This document shows, piece by piece, positions 34,035 through 48,217 of a stretch of DNA of 64,000 nucleotides. The translations under genes and the position numbers were made by a program. The DNA is taken from the NCBI GenBank assembly GCA_964019695.1, contig OZ026525.1:92847779-92911778 (forward strand). Direction: 5' to 3'. Below the pieces are notes generated by a model. That model saw only the letters and a list, made by a program, of their open reading frames with translations. It did no database searches and was not told the DNA's origin. Source of the stretch: Loripinus fragilis (Eukaryota > Mollusca > Bivalvia > Lucinida > Lucinidae). Numbering within the stretch: position 1 is the first letter of the stretch; every line of letters begins with the position of its first letter.

Positions 34035-36185
34035 TGAGTGAAGGCATGTGTGTTTTATAGTGTTAATCTTTGGTGGCTCCCATGTGGAGCTTATAAAGGG
34101 ATTTTAGCTGGCTAGCCTGAACCTCGCCTAATACGCATGGACCAGGACATATGTTTTGTGTTAGTGCGTGTATGTGTTTGACTTGCCTACTAGCGATCTT
34201 TAGAATTGGTTTACGGAGACCAATTACATTTCTCAGACTGGACCTAAATTACATCGTTGTCTTCAATTACACCAGCAGCAAGCTGGACCCAGGTCTGCTA
34301 AGCTTTTTTTTTTTTGAAAAAAAAAACGACACCTTCCTCGAACCTGGGCCTGCTTCCTGGGTTAAATCTGGAAGTAAGAAGCGTCAGTTACGTTGCGATG
34401 TACCAGTCCTAATTAAGTAGCCTGATTCCTGGGTTGAACAAGTACAGTACTAAGTAGCCTTGTTCCCTGGATATACAGTACCAGCTTCCTGGGATGTACA
34501 TGTATCAGTACCCTGTGCAGATCCAGAGGGAAAGGGGGTCGAGACCCTCCCTGGAAAATCACAAGTAATATGTGTTTCCATAGAAATTAGCAATTGGACT
34601 CCTCCCCCCTCTGAAAAGTTAGACCCCCCCCCCACCCCCAGGAAAATGTTGGACCAACTCTGGGTTCTTGGAAAAGTATGTTTTCTCTGTAATAAAACCA
34701 TTGGACCCCCTCTGTAAGCTGTAAAACAAGTAGAGGACTAAAAAAAAGCGGTCCAGACTGTTTTCAGGCCGCCAGGCCTGGACCCCCTCCCCCTGAAATT
34801 TATTCCTGGATCCGCGCATGAGTACTAAGATTGATCAATTCTCTATCAAGACTTTGAATTTACATTTGCAACGTCTGCCTCAAACCAGTTTCATAAAAGT
34901 GTTCCCAAACGACTGATTTCTCTGTATCTACCATCTGATATTGCCCATATCAAACTGAAATACACCGACGGAAATCTCCCGTATGCCACGTGCCACCAAG
35001 CAACCAAATAAAATGATAAATGCAGTACAAAAAATGTTGGTAGGTGGGTAACTGGAAGGCGACAATCAAAGTATAACTCATCGCTTAAAGCTTGCATTTA
35101 AATTCAAAGTATTCAATGAATAAAATACAGAAACAACTTACTTGCCAAATGTCGCGTGCATCAGTAAACAACTGTTTTCGCCATATCCGACCGTTTTGCT
35201 ACCGAATTATCAACATCGGATGTACACTGTGGTGTTGGTTTTTCTGTAATTAAAGGGAAGAAAATTGAAATGTTGTTTCAAAGGCCCATTTAAGAAGGAA
35301 AGGCAGATAACTAGATAGTCGGAAAATTATCCAGCATGCAAGGAGTTAATTGACTCGTTGTTCTAATAGAAAGGCTTCAATTTATTGCCAATTATATAAT
35401 GTGAAAATTGGCGACGCTTGGCGGAGTCTATTTGGTGTAAAAACTGCAAGAAGATGATCTAAAGAAGAGCCGACTTGCCAGTATCTACTACTCATTAGCT
35501 CATTTAAACTATGTACTTCGACGTCTGATCAGGGTCTCCACGGTTTCTTATAAAAGGTTCTATAAAAATCTGAACAAAAAATATAAATACCACCATACAA
35601 CCCTTGGTTCAAAAATGGACTGGTCCAACTTATAAGAGTGGGAAATTACATACAGTTTAAATGGGTAATATTTATATTTCTTATATTATAAATTATGAAA
35701 ATACGGCATTAATTTTGTAATATAAATAATAATAATTAGGCTGGCACCATTATTTCCAAGTATGTTATATCACAACCAGAATCTTGAAATTATTTTGACT
35801 TTTAAGAAACCAAATATTGCAGACCTAAATGAAACCCCACAGAACTCAGTCACCTGATTCGGGTCTTCAGTATAATTATCCTTATCAAATAAATTTACCA
35901 ATAAACCAACACGCCGTATTGGACCCCATGCTGTGTGGTTGCGTGAGGTGATTGGTGACATCCAAACAAAATGGACCCAGATCAGGCACGACAACGGGAT
36001 TTTTATTGGATCCAAACAGATGGTATATCGTATATCTAAAAAAAAGTAAAAATTTTAAAAAAAGATTGAAAGAAAAAAAAGACGCTTATAAAATAATGTC
36101 AATGCTGCGTGTGCATGCATATGCAGGCAAATGCTCTCATATAGTAGTAACATATTTTCGCATAAGAGATTAATTGATTTGGATC
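34035..36185. other. Gene-free region
   Basis: Contains C-rich and G-rich blocks near 34600-34800 (repeat-like, with no clear partner here) and another GATCAGGC palindrome relic near 35970. No gene supported. Confidence 0.5.
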
Positions 36186-36189
36186 TACG

Positions 36190-36715
36190 CGGTTTTCACT
36201 AGAGTGTACTGTTCCAGTTTTGCATTGATATTCTGGCTGCTCCAACATGAACTTTTATCATGGGCATTTGCGCATGTGCGATAAGCACCAACATATATCT
36301 ACAAATATTATCTATGTAGACCTGTAGACGTTGGATCTTTATTCCCTTTACAACTAAATTCGATATTCCACACTTCTTTCTCTGAAGATCTATATTGTCA
36401 TAGAAATAGAGCAGACTCTGATGTAATGGCACCCATGTTTTCACTGTCAAAGTATCCCATTGAATATCTCACTTTGGATACGTAAACATGTGCGTTAATG
36501 AGTGGCATTTGCGCATGTGCGATTAGTACCAGCTTATAGATCAATGGAATTGTCCATAAAGTGTGAAGGACGGCCCATTTTATATATAGAGGGATTTCAT
36601 AAAAAATATTACATTCCTTCTCTGGAGACCGAGTTTGTCCTAGAATACAGTATAGACCCTAGTGAAAAGTCGTTTGGGAAGTATTTTCTCTGAGTCTTCA
36701 CTGTTTGTCATAGTC
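36190..36715. repeat. Diverged two-copy repeat, ~265-bp period
   Basis: GGCATTTGCGCATGTGCGAT occurs at about 36260 and 36505. Each copy is followed, at similar spacing, by a TTC(T)TTCTCTG(A/G)AGA block and a TTTTC...TCTTCACTG-like or GTTTTCACTGTCA segment. Non-coding. Confidence 0.6.
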
Positions 36716-36719
36716 CCCG

Positions 36720-39700
36720 TTTGCTTCAAATTGATCTGAACAAAATCTTAACATTTTTGTTTCGCAACTATATAGGAGTCTAAAACGACTGTATCATTTT
36801 GACACACCAGCGCATGAAAAAGCTGCCACAACGATCATTCCTCGTCCGTTTGGACGTACTGTAACCCTTTGTTCATTTGATCAGTGTCTCCACTGTGATT
36901 TGGACAGTTTTAAACAGTTTTGATTAGCACTCCCATTTGTGGACAGCGGGAATGATCAGTTTACTTGTACGCGTCGCGAGAAAACCTGACTTTGTTACCT
37001 CCGAACAGTTAAGGTGCAGGACAGAATACGCATCTGCGCAGTCTGATCATCGCCTTTAGTTTTCGCTATAACAGCACAATATATTCTTAAAAGGGTATCC
37101 TTTGGAAGCAAAGACTGCATCAAAGAACTGAAACTAGAGTGTTCATATTTCCTGGGCCAGACTAGCTAGTTTCTGCCATTTAGGCGTCATCAGTGACCCT
37201 CTAATAGTTTCAAAGTTCCACAATGAAACCCTTGATCCCAAAAGGACAAGAAAATAATATCTACACCTGACCAGAGTCCAAAGAACGCGGCGTTTAGTCA
37301 GGGTACTCACTGTTCGCGCACACTATTGAATAAATTAAATATCCCGAGCGATGATCAGACTGCACAAGTTGTGTATACTTATCTACGCGTCAGCATGCAA
37401 GAAAGCGATTTTTTTCTTGCGACGTTAAACAAAGGGGGTCTTGCATCTGTGCCCACGCATGGATTTTCTTTAAACTTTGCATAATAATGACTCGTTATAT
37501 ACAAACTATGAAAATGTATATATTAAATTAGATTGTTAAGAATAAGGCTTAGGAAGCAACCCTGACGTACTCCACCTTTAAGGTGGCACCTGTCTCTAAA
37601 TTTCCATGTCCTAAATCTATAGTTTTGTTTATTTCTATAATTTATCATCCAGATTAAATCCAAAATACCATAGGCATTATATCAATACCAAAAAACCATT
37701 TGGATATATTATGATTTACGTTTTCTGAAGAAGTGATTATAAAATTTCAATATTTTTTTCAAAAATTTACAAAACATTCAACATTAAATTCCAAAGATAG
37801 ATATGTTCTAGGCTTTGTCAAGATATCATATTATCACAAAAACATGCCATATATATCCTACTGATCTGAGCCAAATTTCATGAAAATCCAAAACCGGTAA
37901 CTTTGTCATTTCCTACCTCTTATGGGAATAGGTCAGTTTTAGCAAAATTAATTATTTAGTTGAAATGAATCAATAACTCGACAGAAGGGGGTTGTTTTTA
38001 AATCTACTTCCACTTTTCTTAAAGAAAATAATGTTTAGACAATTTCAAATGATTCAATGGCCGGAAATGCCAAAGGTCATGGCCCAATGTCATGGCACTA
38101 AGGGGCCAAGACAACGTGTATCACTTTCTCAAGTCCTGCATGATATTGTTTAAGAAACATAATATCCTATCAATAAACGTGTGAAAACAAGAAGACCAAA
38201 TATTTCTATACATCCCAACTGAGGTAGAGTAACCACATTTTGGTGCCGTGACCAGGATTAAGTGTAACAGAGTCACATCAAAGGTATCATAGAACAGTGT
38301 TCTACATGAATAAGTGAGGTCCAGAAACGAAATTGTATGCCTGGAATATACATCCAGCCAAAGAATAAATGTTGCCATTTGATGGAAATCAGCATCAGTT
38401 TTACAAAACAGAATAAACAGAGAAGATTTAAGCATTAATTTAGCAATACCTTTGAAGCCAAGAGTTCTCTGTGACCAAAATGGTTAATTTTAACCAATAG
38501 GTTTGACAGGGGCTTATTCTTGTGAACCAGGTTTATTAATGAGGCTTAAAATTATAAAACCATCGATATAAGGTTCTTCTCCTGTATGAACTGACTTGTC
38601 ATAAGGTTTCTCTCCTGTATGAATTAAAATTCTTAATAATGTTACATATTAAGTGTAACATTGGTTAGATGTAGTTTTAACGTTCGCAACTAGATGTGGT
38701 AAGTCCAGTGTCACCAAATTGTATCGTTTTGAGTAATATTATTGTGTAAGCACTTCATTAAATAAGAATCATGACACTTAATACGAAAGAATATTGTTTT
38801 TTGTCTTTTTCCAATCAGTAATAGGGAAAACACTGAACATATCAACTTCTACCAATAAACGTACTAGTATGGTGATTCAAACTAAGCAAGTATTCAAGTA
38901 TGTTTTACACAGAAACATAATTATTGTATTTTTTACATTTTGATGAATTAGGGCCATGTGTTTACATCAAGTTGAAAAAATATGTTACCGGTCCTTGAAT
39001 TTCATGAAATTTTGTCTACATATTCTTAACATATATGGAAATTTTATAAGTTGAAATGGTATCTTGACAAAGACCGCAACGTGTGAAAATTTGAATTCCA
39101 AATTTGACTGAATACAAAATATACAGTTGAAAATTGGGGTACCATCTCATAAAAATGATTGCCCACCCGCTATCCTAATACATACAAAGCCATTTATAGT
39201 ATCAACCAACTTATCAATGATATAGTTATTTAATAAAGCATTTCTGCGCCCGTTACATGATATGTCAATTACTTTAGAAATGATTATAACTGGATACCCT
39301 AAGGTATTGTAGTGATATCATACATTACGTCATAAATTAGCAATGGAATTGCATAAAAACTCAAATGCACCATAAATATAAAAGTCATACCCCAGACAAT
39401 TAATAAACATAATATTATCAAATTCCAAGCGTGGGCAGACTCCCATGTTAATTTCCCATACCATGAAAGAGCCCCTTTATTATAAATAGTCGGCCCTGAT
39501 CTAGGTCTACGCTGTTTGCAATACAAGCAGTAACTCCACATGGTCTGGTTCGAATTGCCTATCGTTGATTTATTATTATTTTAATTTAATCAGGGTCTTT
39601 ACTGTTCGCTCTCAGATGTTTCCTCTAAAAGTTCAATAAAATTTAAAAACTGACACCAACAGCTGTAAAATTTAAAATGAACCCCTCCGATTGATTTATT

Positions 39701-40210
39701 TTTAAATATTTATACAATATTTCAAGAGGGTGACATATTTAGCTATTGATAAATGGGGAACGTTCATTCTGCTTAAATCTTACTGATCAGGGAGGGTGAA
39801 AATACAGCAGATCTCTCTACATACTTTATCAGCACCTAACATAGGTCAAGCGATGATCAGACTGTGTCTGTGTACTTGTAAGGTAGACTAATCAACGCGT
39901 TTTCTTTATTTGTTATGAAATGTATTAAAATTATAAATTATACTAAAATGCTTGTTTCATTTGATGCAAATTTGATGTACACTCTGATCAATGTTCGATG
40001 CACACGCACAGAAAATTTTGGCAGACTATTCTAATAGTAATGCTACAAATTTTCGATAATCTGTTTCACTATAAAACATTGTAACAGTCCAGTGGATTAA
40101 ACGCCTTAAGCTATGCATGGTTACTATGGTGACTCTGCCACTTGCTAAGGGATTAAAAATACAAGTAGTGTCCTGGCAGAATGAGATACGAACACTCGAT
40201 GTCCTCAATT
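36720..40210. other. Gene-free region
   Basis: Two AGCGATGATCAGACTG segments (near 37345 and 39850) are relics of a dispersed repeat. Otherwise AT-rich with no ORF or RNA I can support. Confidence 0.5.
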
Positions 40211-40216
40211 GTTCGA

Positions 40217-40218
40217 CA

Positions 40219-40249
<31 letters not shown>

Positions 40250-40252
40250 GAG
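40217..40252. repeat. (GAA)n microsatellite
   Basis: About ten AAG units. A shorter interrupted AAG tract is at 27812-27844. Confidence 0.95.
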
Positions 40253-41440
40253 AATTGTGCGTCATTACCGCGGGCTTTAAATTGAGACCTCTAAACATCA
40301 CTAAAGTGAACGTGTTGAAATTTTCTTGTTATAACGTTGGTACTACATTATGACCTTACAATACGTTAGACGCCCGTACAAAGCCTTCCAAATGTGGTCT
40401 TAGACAGGTATACGGTTCTCGCAAGGCTGATAACAGTTATTTTTTGCTAGAAGCAGGATGCACAACTGCGCATAGATCATAAGATGGTTTACTGTATAAT
40501 GGAGTAGAATAACACTTTTTCGTATAATTCGCTGACCATTAAAATGCCTCATTCCACGATTCCGCATTTCTTCCGCACATAATTCGCTAAACGTCATATT
40601 TTTCGCCACAATTCGTTAATCACTAGGCAATAGTGACCAACTTTATTTTATAGGTATAAGAATGTCTGGTAAATACCATCCCTCCCCTCTGTAAAATAAA
40701 TTAAATACTTATAAAAAAAATCTAAGACTCTTTACCCAGAGTCCCTCCTCCCCACTCACCTTGACGAAGCTTTCTGGTTCTGCGCATTTAACTTCTTTGG
40801 AAAGTGCTTGAGACTAATTTCCCAAGTTAAGGTCCAGACGAATGTTTTTTTTTTCTTTTTTGAGAAACACTGACAATCTGACAATTATAAGCTATGTAAT
40901 GTCTGCACTGTTGGATTAGTAACAACTCAAAATATAAAGATCAATTATTTAAATCTTACCTGGGACCGTTCCAAATATACACGGACAATTGACTATTCAA
41001 ATTTGATTATTAAGAAAGAAATATAAAACGCATGCTTCAAAAGAAATATGTTCTCCATAGATATATAACAATAAAGCTTTTGTTCCATACAAAGACAGGG
41101 ATAGGTTTCAAAATACCTCTTCCTTTGTAAATTAAACCCACGTCATGTAAAATGGTATGTAGCTTCTTTAGAACAATATTGTCAGAACCCAAGATACTGT
41201 ATTGAACTGATGTTGCAATTGGTGAATCTGACATGAAATATGTTAATGAACCACACTATATACAATGTACATACATATTCCTGCGAGGTAGGTGTGTGAA
41301 AATACCCATCATACCACAACAGTTACTCTATTTCCTGCGCCTCGTCTCATATATTTTTAATAAGCCTTAGCACGGTATCGTTTCATGATGTCCAAGTCTA
41401 CGATATAATCTATGTTATTATACCTCACATGAATTTCCCA

Positions 41441-41521
41441 GATTTTTAGACTATCACCTGCTGCTATAGCGACGACGAATACTATCACTCGTTTGCCATA
41501 GCAGCTGGCGATAGTCTTAAA
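41441..41521. repeat. 81-bp inverted repeat (hairpin)
   Basis: TTTTTAGACTATCACCTGCT...ATAGC pairs with GC.ATAGCAGCTGGCGATAG...TCTTAAA: about 25 bp of stem with few mismatches around a ~24-nt loop. There are no other copies in the window. Confidence 0.7.
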
Positions 41522-41529
41522 TATCAGTA

Positions 41530-44150
41530 TAGTCACAAGATGTGCAACGCCAATGCGCGTACGGTCGTCCACGTCAGTACGGTTCGTCCACATCAGGAGA
41601 CGTTCAAAAGCAATGGCGGACTGGAGTCATGATTTGGCGGTTTTTAACTCCCAATAACTTTGTTGTCTATGGACAGCAACTTATAGTGTGGGCGCTCGTT
41701 TTCTTAGTTAGGACAAGAGGAACACGTTGAGAACAAATTTGAGTGGGTTTGGCAAAGAATTCTACATGTATTTTGCAACAAAACCACATCTTGCACAGTA
41801 TCTCCTTTAAAAATGACGCTACTCGGTACTGATTTTGGCGTCATCAGCTTTAATGACGTAATTTGTAAAACAGAACGTCGTTGATCATAGTAGGGGATCC
41901 AGAGAATTAAAACAAATGGATAAAAAGTGGCCAGAAAGTAGTAAAAGTTTAGACGATATCCTGGTTTATTATGATGTTTTAGAAGTGTGAAAACGGATAC
42001 TGCACAAATTTTAAGTCTTTCAAAAGGTGTTTAATCATAGGGTAACCAAAGCTACCCTCACGCAGGCTTCACAGAAGACTATTCATTGCATTGCTTAAAA
42101 GAAAAGCACGTTTGACAACATAATGCACATTTTTAAACTATCTGCATATTTCCTTAAAAGCACTTAATTCAGTGCAGCAAACTGCTATAAAGATTAAAAT
42201 AATTAACGCATATGATAACTGTATATACGTTACTTACTTTCAAACATACTATACAATGATTACTTGACGTCAGAGAAGGTTGTTCGAGCGGACCCCCTGA
42301 ACCTCTTTTGGATCCGCCACTGCAGACTCATCAGTGCACTCACTTTTGGTACTGTAGCCAAGGCTCAGGAGAACCTGTGCAATGTGCATGCTCGCTAGAG
42401 CCTTACCTGCTAGCATATATGAGACCCTATTCGCCATTTGAATCAGCACGACAATTTGGTACTTATGGTACTTAAGGCATCAGGGGACAGTTTCGAAATT
42501 GGAGATGTACGAATTTTAATATATTCTAGTGTAGGGGTCTAAAATAGCATAGTTTGATCTAAAAAGATGATATATAAGCATATTTCAGCTAAAAAGCCTT
42601 CATGGATGTGCAGTTCTACAAGTTTGAATGAAATTCGAAACTAAAACTTCCTAACTTACAGCCCTGCTTGTGTTGACGGACATCGTGTCAGCTGCAGTTG
42701 ACAGTTGTTTCAAGTAAGCATTTAAATTGTCATGAATTCCGAGTGATTTTGCCAAAAAAGTTAATTGGTAAGTTCAGTTTCCCCTTGTGACTTTGAATAG
42801 TGTGTAATATTGATATATGAAAGTTAGTGATATGGCTGGTGACATGCAGGTAACTTTCGGTTTCCATATAAGTTGTGTTGGGGTCAGTGTATATTCTCTA
42901 TTGAAAAAGTGCTGATGGGGATATAACAAAGACTCCACTGGTACCTAGGCTTGGGCCATAGGGTATATATTTTTAATTTTCCAGACTTTGATTCTTGTGT
43001 GGAGTAAGACAAGGTAGGAAGTGAGTTGATGTGCTTATTTGTTGAGAAGTTATCGAGTTTTTTTAAAAAAAAGTATGCGTTAGCGGACCAAAATGTCCTC
43101 AAAAGAACCGTCATGTGATGCCAGATGCAATGTCGACTGACTAAGGCTCAGGCTTGGGGTAGGGTAACTACCAATATATGATGTAGTACGGATGTGCGTA
43201 CCGAATAGCCCCCTTTCTCAGCGCTGGCAGGTATACGATAAGCCCCCTTTTCGAAGAAAAGGTTAATGACTGACCCAGTTTTTCATTAATGATAAATGAA
43301 TGTTCTTGTTTTCTGACATCCCTGTTTGAATATAGATCAACTCATATTTTTGCTCAGATATTCAGCTCAGAAACCAAAATTGCAATATTTATTTGTACAC
43401 TTTGTTACAGACAACAAAGAGGGTATATAAAAATTAAAGAACAGTAGAATAGGTCTTTTTCAACGACCAAGTATATAATTGGGGTAGGTATAAAAAAAAC
43501 TGGCTCACACACCCATACCAAATTTACCCCAAAGTTACCCCCTGAGGACTCAGGCGAGCCTGTGTAAAAGTCAGAGCCATTCGTTGCTTGCATATATAGC
43601 GACAGATTGCCATTTGAGCCAGCATTTCAAACATTGTTTTTTTCGCAGTGTCAAGTGATTTTACTAGTGTATATAAGGCTTAAACAAATGTGCAAACCCA
43701 TCAGAACATTCGCTTCTCGCATCAACGGTACATAAATCGACATTTGATCAACCGAACGAGAATTGGTTTTTTGACCAAGGCTCTGACGAGCCCGAGCCTG
43801 TGCAATATGTAGTATCTTGCCAGGGTCATAGTTATTTTACAATGTGAAAACCGTCAAAATCTTGTGTGGTTAAAACGGCGATTTCGGTGTCTTTTAAGCG
43901 AGAAGCGATGCTCTTGCGAGCAGGTTCGCCTGAGCTTTCGCGACGGTACCCAAATAGTATAAGCTGACTAAAATGACAATTTGATTACCAGAAGCGAAGG
44001 CTCTGGTTAGACTGCACATCGGGTCTTTATGTTCTTTCTGGTTTTATTTATATCTTCACTGATTTTAATTTTAACTAAATAAAAAAATGTAACAAGCTCC
44101 TTGTACCCTCCTTAATGTAATTCACAAAAACAACTTATGCTAATTAGAGG
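41530..44150. other. Gene-free region with mobile-repeat relics
   Basis: AAGGCTCAGG(A/C)GA.CCTGTG blocks near 42360, 43545 and 43780 are relics of the 54469-54714 MITE family. A half copy of the 71-bp palindrome (CTCAAAAGAACCGTCA) lies at 43098. No gene supported. Confidence 0.55.
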
Positions 44151-44155
44151 ATCTT

Positions 44156-44289
44156 ACATGAGTGCTCATGTTTTATTGAATTTGTTAAAAGAGTTGAGGA
44201 AAAGAGATAAAAATGCGAGTCTTGCTGAGCATTTTATCTTTTTTTCGCAACGAGTTTAATAAATTCAATAATGCAAGAGCATGAATGTT
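44156..44289. mobile_element. 134-bp inverted-repeat element
   Basis: Arms ATTGAATTTGTTAAA...GTTG..GAAAAGAGATAAAAATGC and GCATTTTATCTTTTTTTCGC..AAC...TTTAA.AAATTCAAT are complementary over ~55 bp around the ~12-bp centre GAGTCTTGCTGA. The outer ACATGAGTGCTCATG and GAGCATGAATGT continue the dyad. Non-coding, MITE-like. Confidence 0.8.
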
Positions 44290-44294
44290 AGATT

Positions 44295-46920
44295 CGATTT
44301 ATCATATGACATTAAGAATACTTTGAAATCTCATTTCTGACGTAAAAAAGCTATAATTTTGTCATTATGTACGCAACGTTGTTATGGACGTCATAACGTT
44401 TCCCGAAAATCGATAAACCACCAGTGGTTTACAGATTTTATTGCATGGCGTTATTTCACTCCCAGACGCGACGTCATATGATAATTAATCTTCTATGGGG
44501 TTATCTGTGATTTCGCTAAAACACAAATTAGCCTTACCTTGCAAATTCTTAGTTAAACCTAGCATTCGAACACGCCGTTTAAGGGCTATCAATTACCCAT
44601 GGAATACTACTAGTCATCTTGTCTCTGGTGTATGGTTAGTTTTTGGCAGCATCTAAATAACCTGATAACCTGGAAAACGGATACTTTAGAAATAGAGAAA
44701 ACCTACAATATTTGAAAACATAATATTCGATTTTATTGAGTCTATTCATGAGAACTAATGGAAAGTGCAACAATTCACAAGCCCCATAGCACAGGCTTAA
44801 GCGGCATTCTGCTTTCCCTCAGAACCTAATATTCCTGAAGGACCAGAATATGAAAATATCAACACTATATCGATGCACGGGAGACGTTTTACCAACTCCT
44901 CACAGAAACATAACAGTTGTTGTTGCCTCTAATAATTTGGAAAAAACGAATCCTTCAGAAATAAAGGAAAAGGAATAAAAACAAAAGTCAAGTTTATTCC
45001 TTTGTAAAAGCTTGATCACTATGGACAATTGATTTTTTTAATCAGTGATTTGTTTAAACCTCTACCCAGAGTATGTAACAAGATAATCTGATAAATATTG
45101 CAATCGGTTTGGAAGAAAAATGGCAAACATTTTGTAAAAAAAAAATCATTGAAAGCACTGTAAAGTTCACAAAAAGGTATGGACGTCAAAACGTAACTCT
45201 AATTTGTGTTACTTGTCTCACTAATTAAAACTTTAAACAATGATTCGATAGCATATCGTTCAGACTAGATCTTTAATCTCAAGTTTGTCTAATCTCAATG
45301 CAACAGTAACACATCGAAAATGAAGCGTCTTCGAAAAGTTTAAATCGCCCCTTGCCTGTTTCAATAGGACCTTGTGGTGGCATTTATGACAACACAAATC
45401 ATGACATTCAACTGTCCTGTGAATAATTGATCAGTCTTAAATATGAATTAAATACATTTAACATATCACTCACCAATACCCAGAAAAGGTATATATATCA
45501 ACAGTGTAAAGTTACTTTGGTCTTAGGTAAACAATTGTTTATAAAGCACATTTTCTGGTAAATGTGTTAACAATGAATACGAAAAGAAAAATTATGATAG
45601 GATGTTACATAAATGATAAAAGTATTTAATGTTATGATGACACGAAAATGAAAATGCATGAACAACTGTAAAACATATGTGTAAGTTAAAAGCGATACTG
45701 ATTGGCAGATAGTGGCCCGATTTAACGTGCTTCCTGGGAAGGTGGCAACTTAACTGCCACCCCTTTGGTGTGAATTTGCACCTACTCTCATACTTAATAA
45801 GTATGTGGTGAAGCATTTTCCAATAACTAATCTTAAACATTTCTATCTGTTAGTGTTGTCGTTATTCTCTTGGTCAATGCAATCGAATATAACAAAGCTT
45901 TAAAAGCAGTCGCAATTTACACCAGGTATCTGGGGCAGTTAAGCTGTTATTAACTTGTGGAAAGATAATGCTTTTATAGTGCAGGCTAAGATTATTTCAA
46001 CACGAAAAATATGCAATCGGAATGTAGTTCGGGATCAGACTTTAATAAGCACGAAACCCCATTCACAAACACCAATTTTCTTAATCAGACTATTTGTACA
46101 GTAGCAGTCTTATTAGGAAATACCTGTTTGCATTCTTTTGTAAACAAGAAATTTCAACTGCAATGGATTAGTCTCAACCATCTGCATTGTAAATATATGT
46201 GCAAATTAGCACCTAAAGAATGACAGTTGAGCTGGCACATATATTGGTGTAATCTTACACTTATTTTCCTACTAAAACAGGGTGATGCCAGCATCTTTAC
46301 AATGATAAATGTTAACATAGTCAACCAATTTTTGTTGAATCACTACACTTTAAAAGAAAATAACATTATTTAGAGCAGTTTGTTTTAACTGCAGAATGAA
46401 TGAAATTGTGTCATTTTCCAAAATTCTCTTAGATTCTTATCATTGAAGCAAGCTAATGTTGCAATTGATTGATTTGTGAAACCATTGAGCTATTTCAGAC
46501 CATAACACCCAATCTTATTTCTTTTACTTCTAAGTTCTGTCCCTTATAAGTTATATGTCTACAGCAAAAACTGTTGCAAAGTTCGCTATTTTGCAGTTCC
46601 TCAATTCACATAAATTCCATATGATATAGATAAAATTACTTTGGGAATGTTGGGCTCATTGTGTTATTTGACAATTTGGGCCATATTGACTAGTGGACGT
46701 TTTGCTGTAAGAATTATTGTGTCTGGTCGTTATGCTAATCGTTTCTCAGACTGGCGCACTGATTTTGTATAAAATGACAATTTCATTAGGTCCCAAATGG
46801 GTTAAACTGCTTCCAGTTCTAAGGAAGTTGTTTTGATGTTGATTGACTTTTTATTATTTCTTCCTTTTTTGTTTTGTTTTGTCCTTCCATTTTTGTAAGG
46901 TTTTAGTCTACAATTCGTGT
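44295..46920. other. Gene-free region
   Basis: AT-rich sequence with no tandem structure or supported ORF. Confidence 0.5.
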
Positions 46921-46925
46921 TGGCT

Positions 46926-46926
46926 G

Positions 46927-46973
<47 letters not shown>
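46926..46973. repeat. (ATCA)n microsatellite
   Basis: About 12 AATC units. The tetranucleotide matches the tail of the 8666 SINE, so it may mark a SINE tail whose body is no longer recognisable. Confidence 0.95.
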
Positions 46974-46975
<2 letters not shown>

Positions 46976-46979
46976 TTTC

Positions 46980-47690
46980 AATCTGAAATTAAGGCCTCCA
47001 GTCCATTAAAATGATTAATTCAAATACAATTTTAAAGCAATGCCTTAAATAAATATCAACATCGAAGAGCAATCTAATCTTAAGTCTGAGGTTTGTTAGG
47101 AGCATGTAATATTTATGACTTTAAATGTGAGTCGGAAGAAATCAATCTCCGCTTTTAACCTTTTTAACATAGTCACAAAATATATGCCGCCATAGTACCA
47201 GCTGGAACCGCGTCTGGGGGAAGGGTCCCGTGTGGACCCAAAAAGTAATTGCAAAAATATTACATTATTTATATTATTTTTGCTTATTTGAAATCCCCAA
47301 GTTCTATAAATACACGAACCAAAATTAAAAATTGAAAATAGTGTAGACACAAATCAGATTGCTCCATACGGACAGATTGCAGAAAGGCTATCGAACTGAC
47401 AAGACTTACACGCTTAAATGCAGCCGTCCCCATCAGTATTCTCAGTGCTTTGATTGGAATAGTTAAGTTAAGCCTTATTTATCTCCCCATTGCTCTCGGT
47501 TGGAACATCATAAAACATATTTTTGAATAATTTAGATGTATGTCCATTCAAGTCACAAAAATTATTGCATAATCACAGTTTAAAAAATCGATTTTTTTTC
47601 ACAAATGACTTTTAGGGAGATCTCACGCCTTAACAGGACAACTCCTTTGCTCTGGGTATTATTCTCTTCAGCAGAATAATGGATAAATAC
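46980..47690. other. Gene-free stretch
   Basis: AT-rich; nothing supported between the ATCA tract and the retroelement 3' end. Confidence 0.5.
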
Positions 47691-47696
47691 CATAAT

Positions 47697-48217
47697 AAAA
47701 GTAAGTAAGGTTGCAAAGATCAGGAATCGATACAATTAAGTACCACACCTGACCCAGGATACCAATGGGAAAGTGACAAACTCACAGAAGACACCACAAA
47801 CGAGAGCCAAGAGGTCAGCCCTTTCCCAGCAGGTGACCACAAAGCACATATAAACAGACGCGCACAAAACATAGCAAACACAAGACAGAACAAAAACATA
47901 AAAGATCCACAAAAGAAGTACCGCCTTGGAACGGTCAGTAAAATATTTTACTGGAGGGCTTAAACCGGTTAAACGGCGCCAACCTCACCCTTAATTCAGA
48001 TGTGGATCAAGACACATAAATATTTGGTTTGCATGAAAGACCCCTAACTTATCAATGCATCATCTCCTAAAACATATCAATCAAGATATAACAAGGAGAT
48101 AAAGCAAGGATAAGGACTCAACAGTAAATTAAACTGAATACCGGAGCAAAAGAAATCCATCAGGTAAACCCCAGTTGGCCCGACAAACAGCCAAAGCATC
48201 AGGCCCCTACCATCTCA
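47697..48217 (-). other. 3' UTR of the Naiad-type element
   Basis: Follows TGATGA at the C-terminal end of the frame. It is shared with the copies at 22327-24238 and 32359-32624, so its sequence is conserved within the family. It includes a stem CCAGTAAAAT/ATTTTACTGA and a possible long stem TGGGAAAG...CTTTCCCA near 47765-47840. A selenocysteine insertion element would have to lie here; I could not match the SECIS quartet and apical A residues with confidence. Confidence 0.75.

Noticed and set aside
47697..48217. Hammerhead ribozyme in the Penelope-like 3' region
   Set aside because: I looked for a CTGATGA...GAAA core on the sense strand and saw only CTGATGC and CTGATGG. Naiad-type elements are reported to lack canonical hammerheads.
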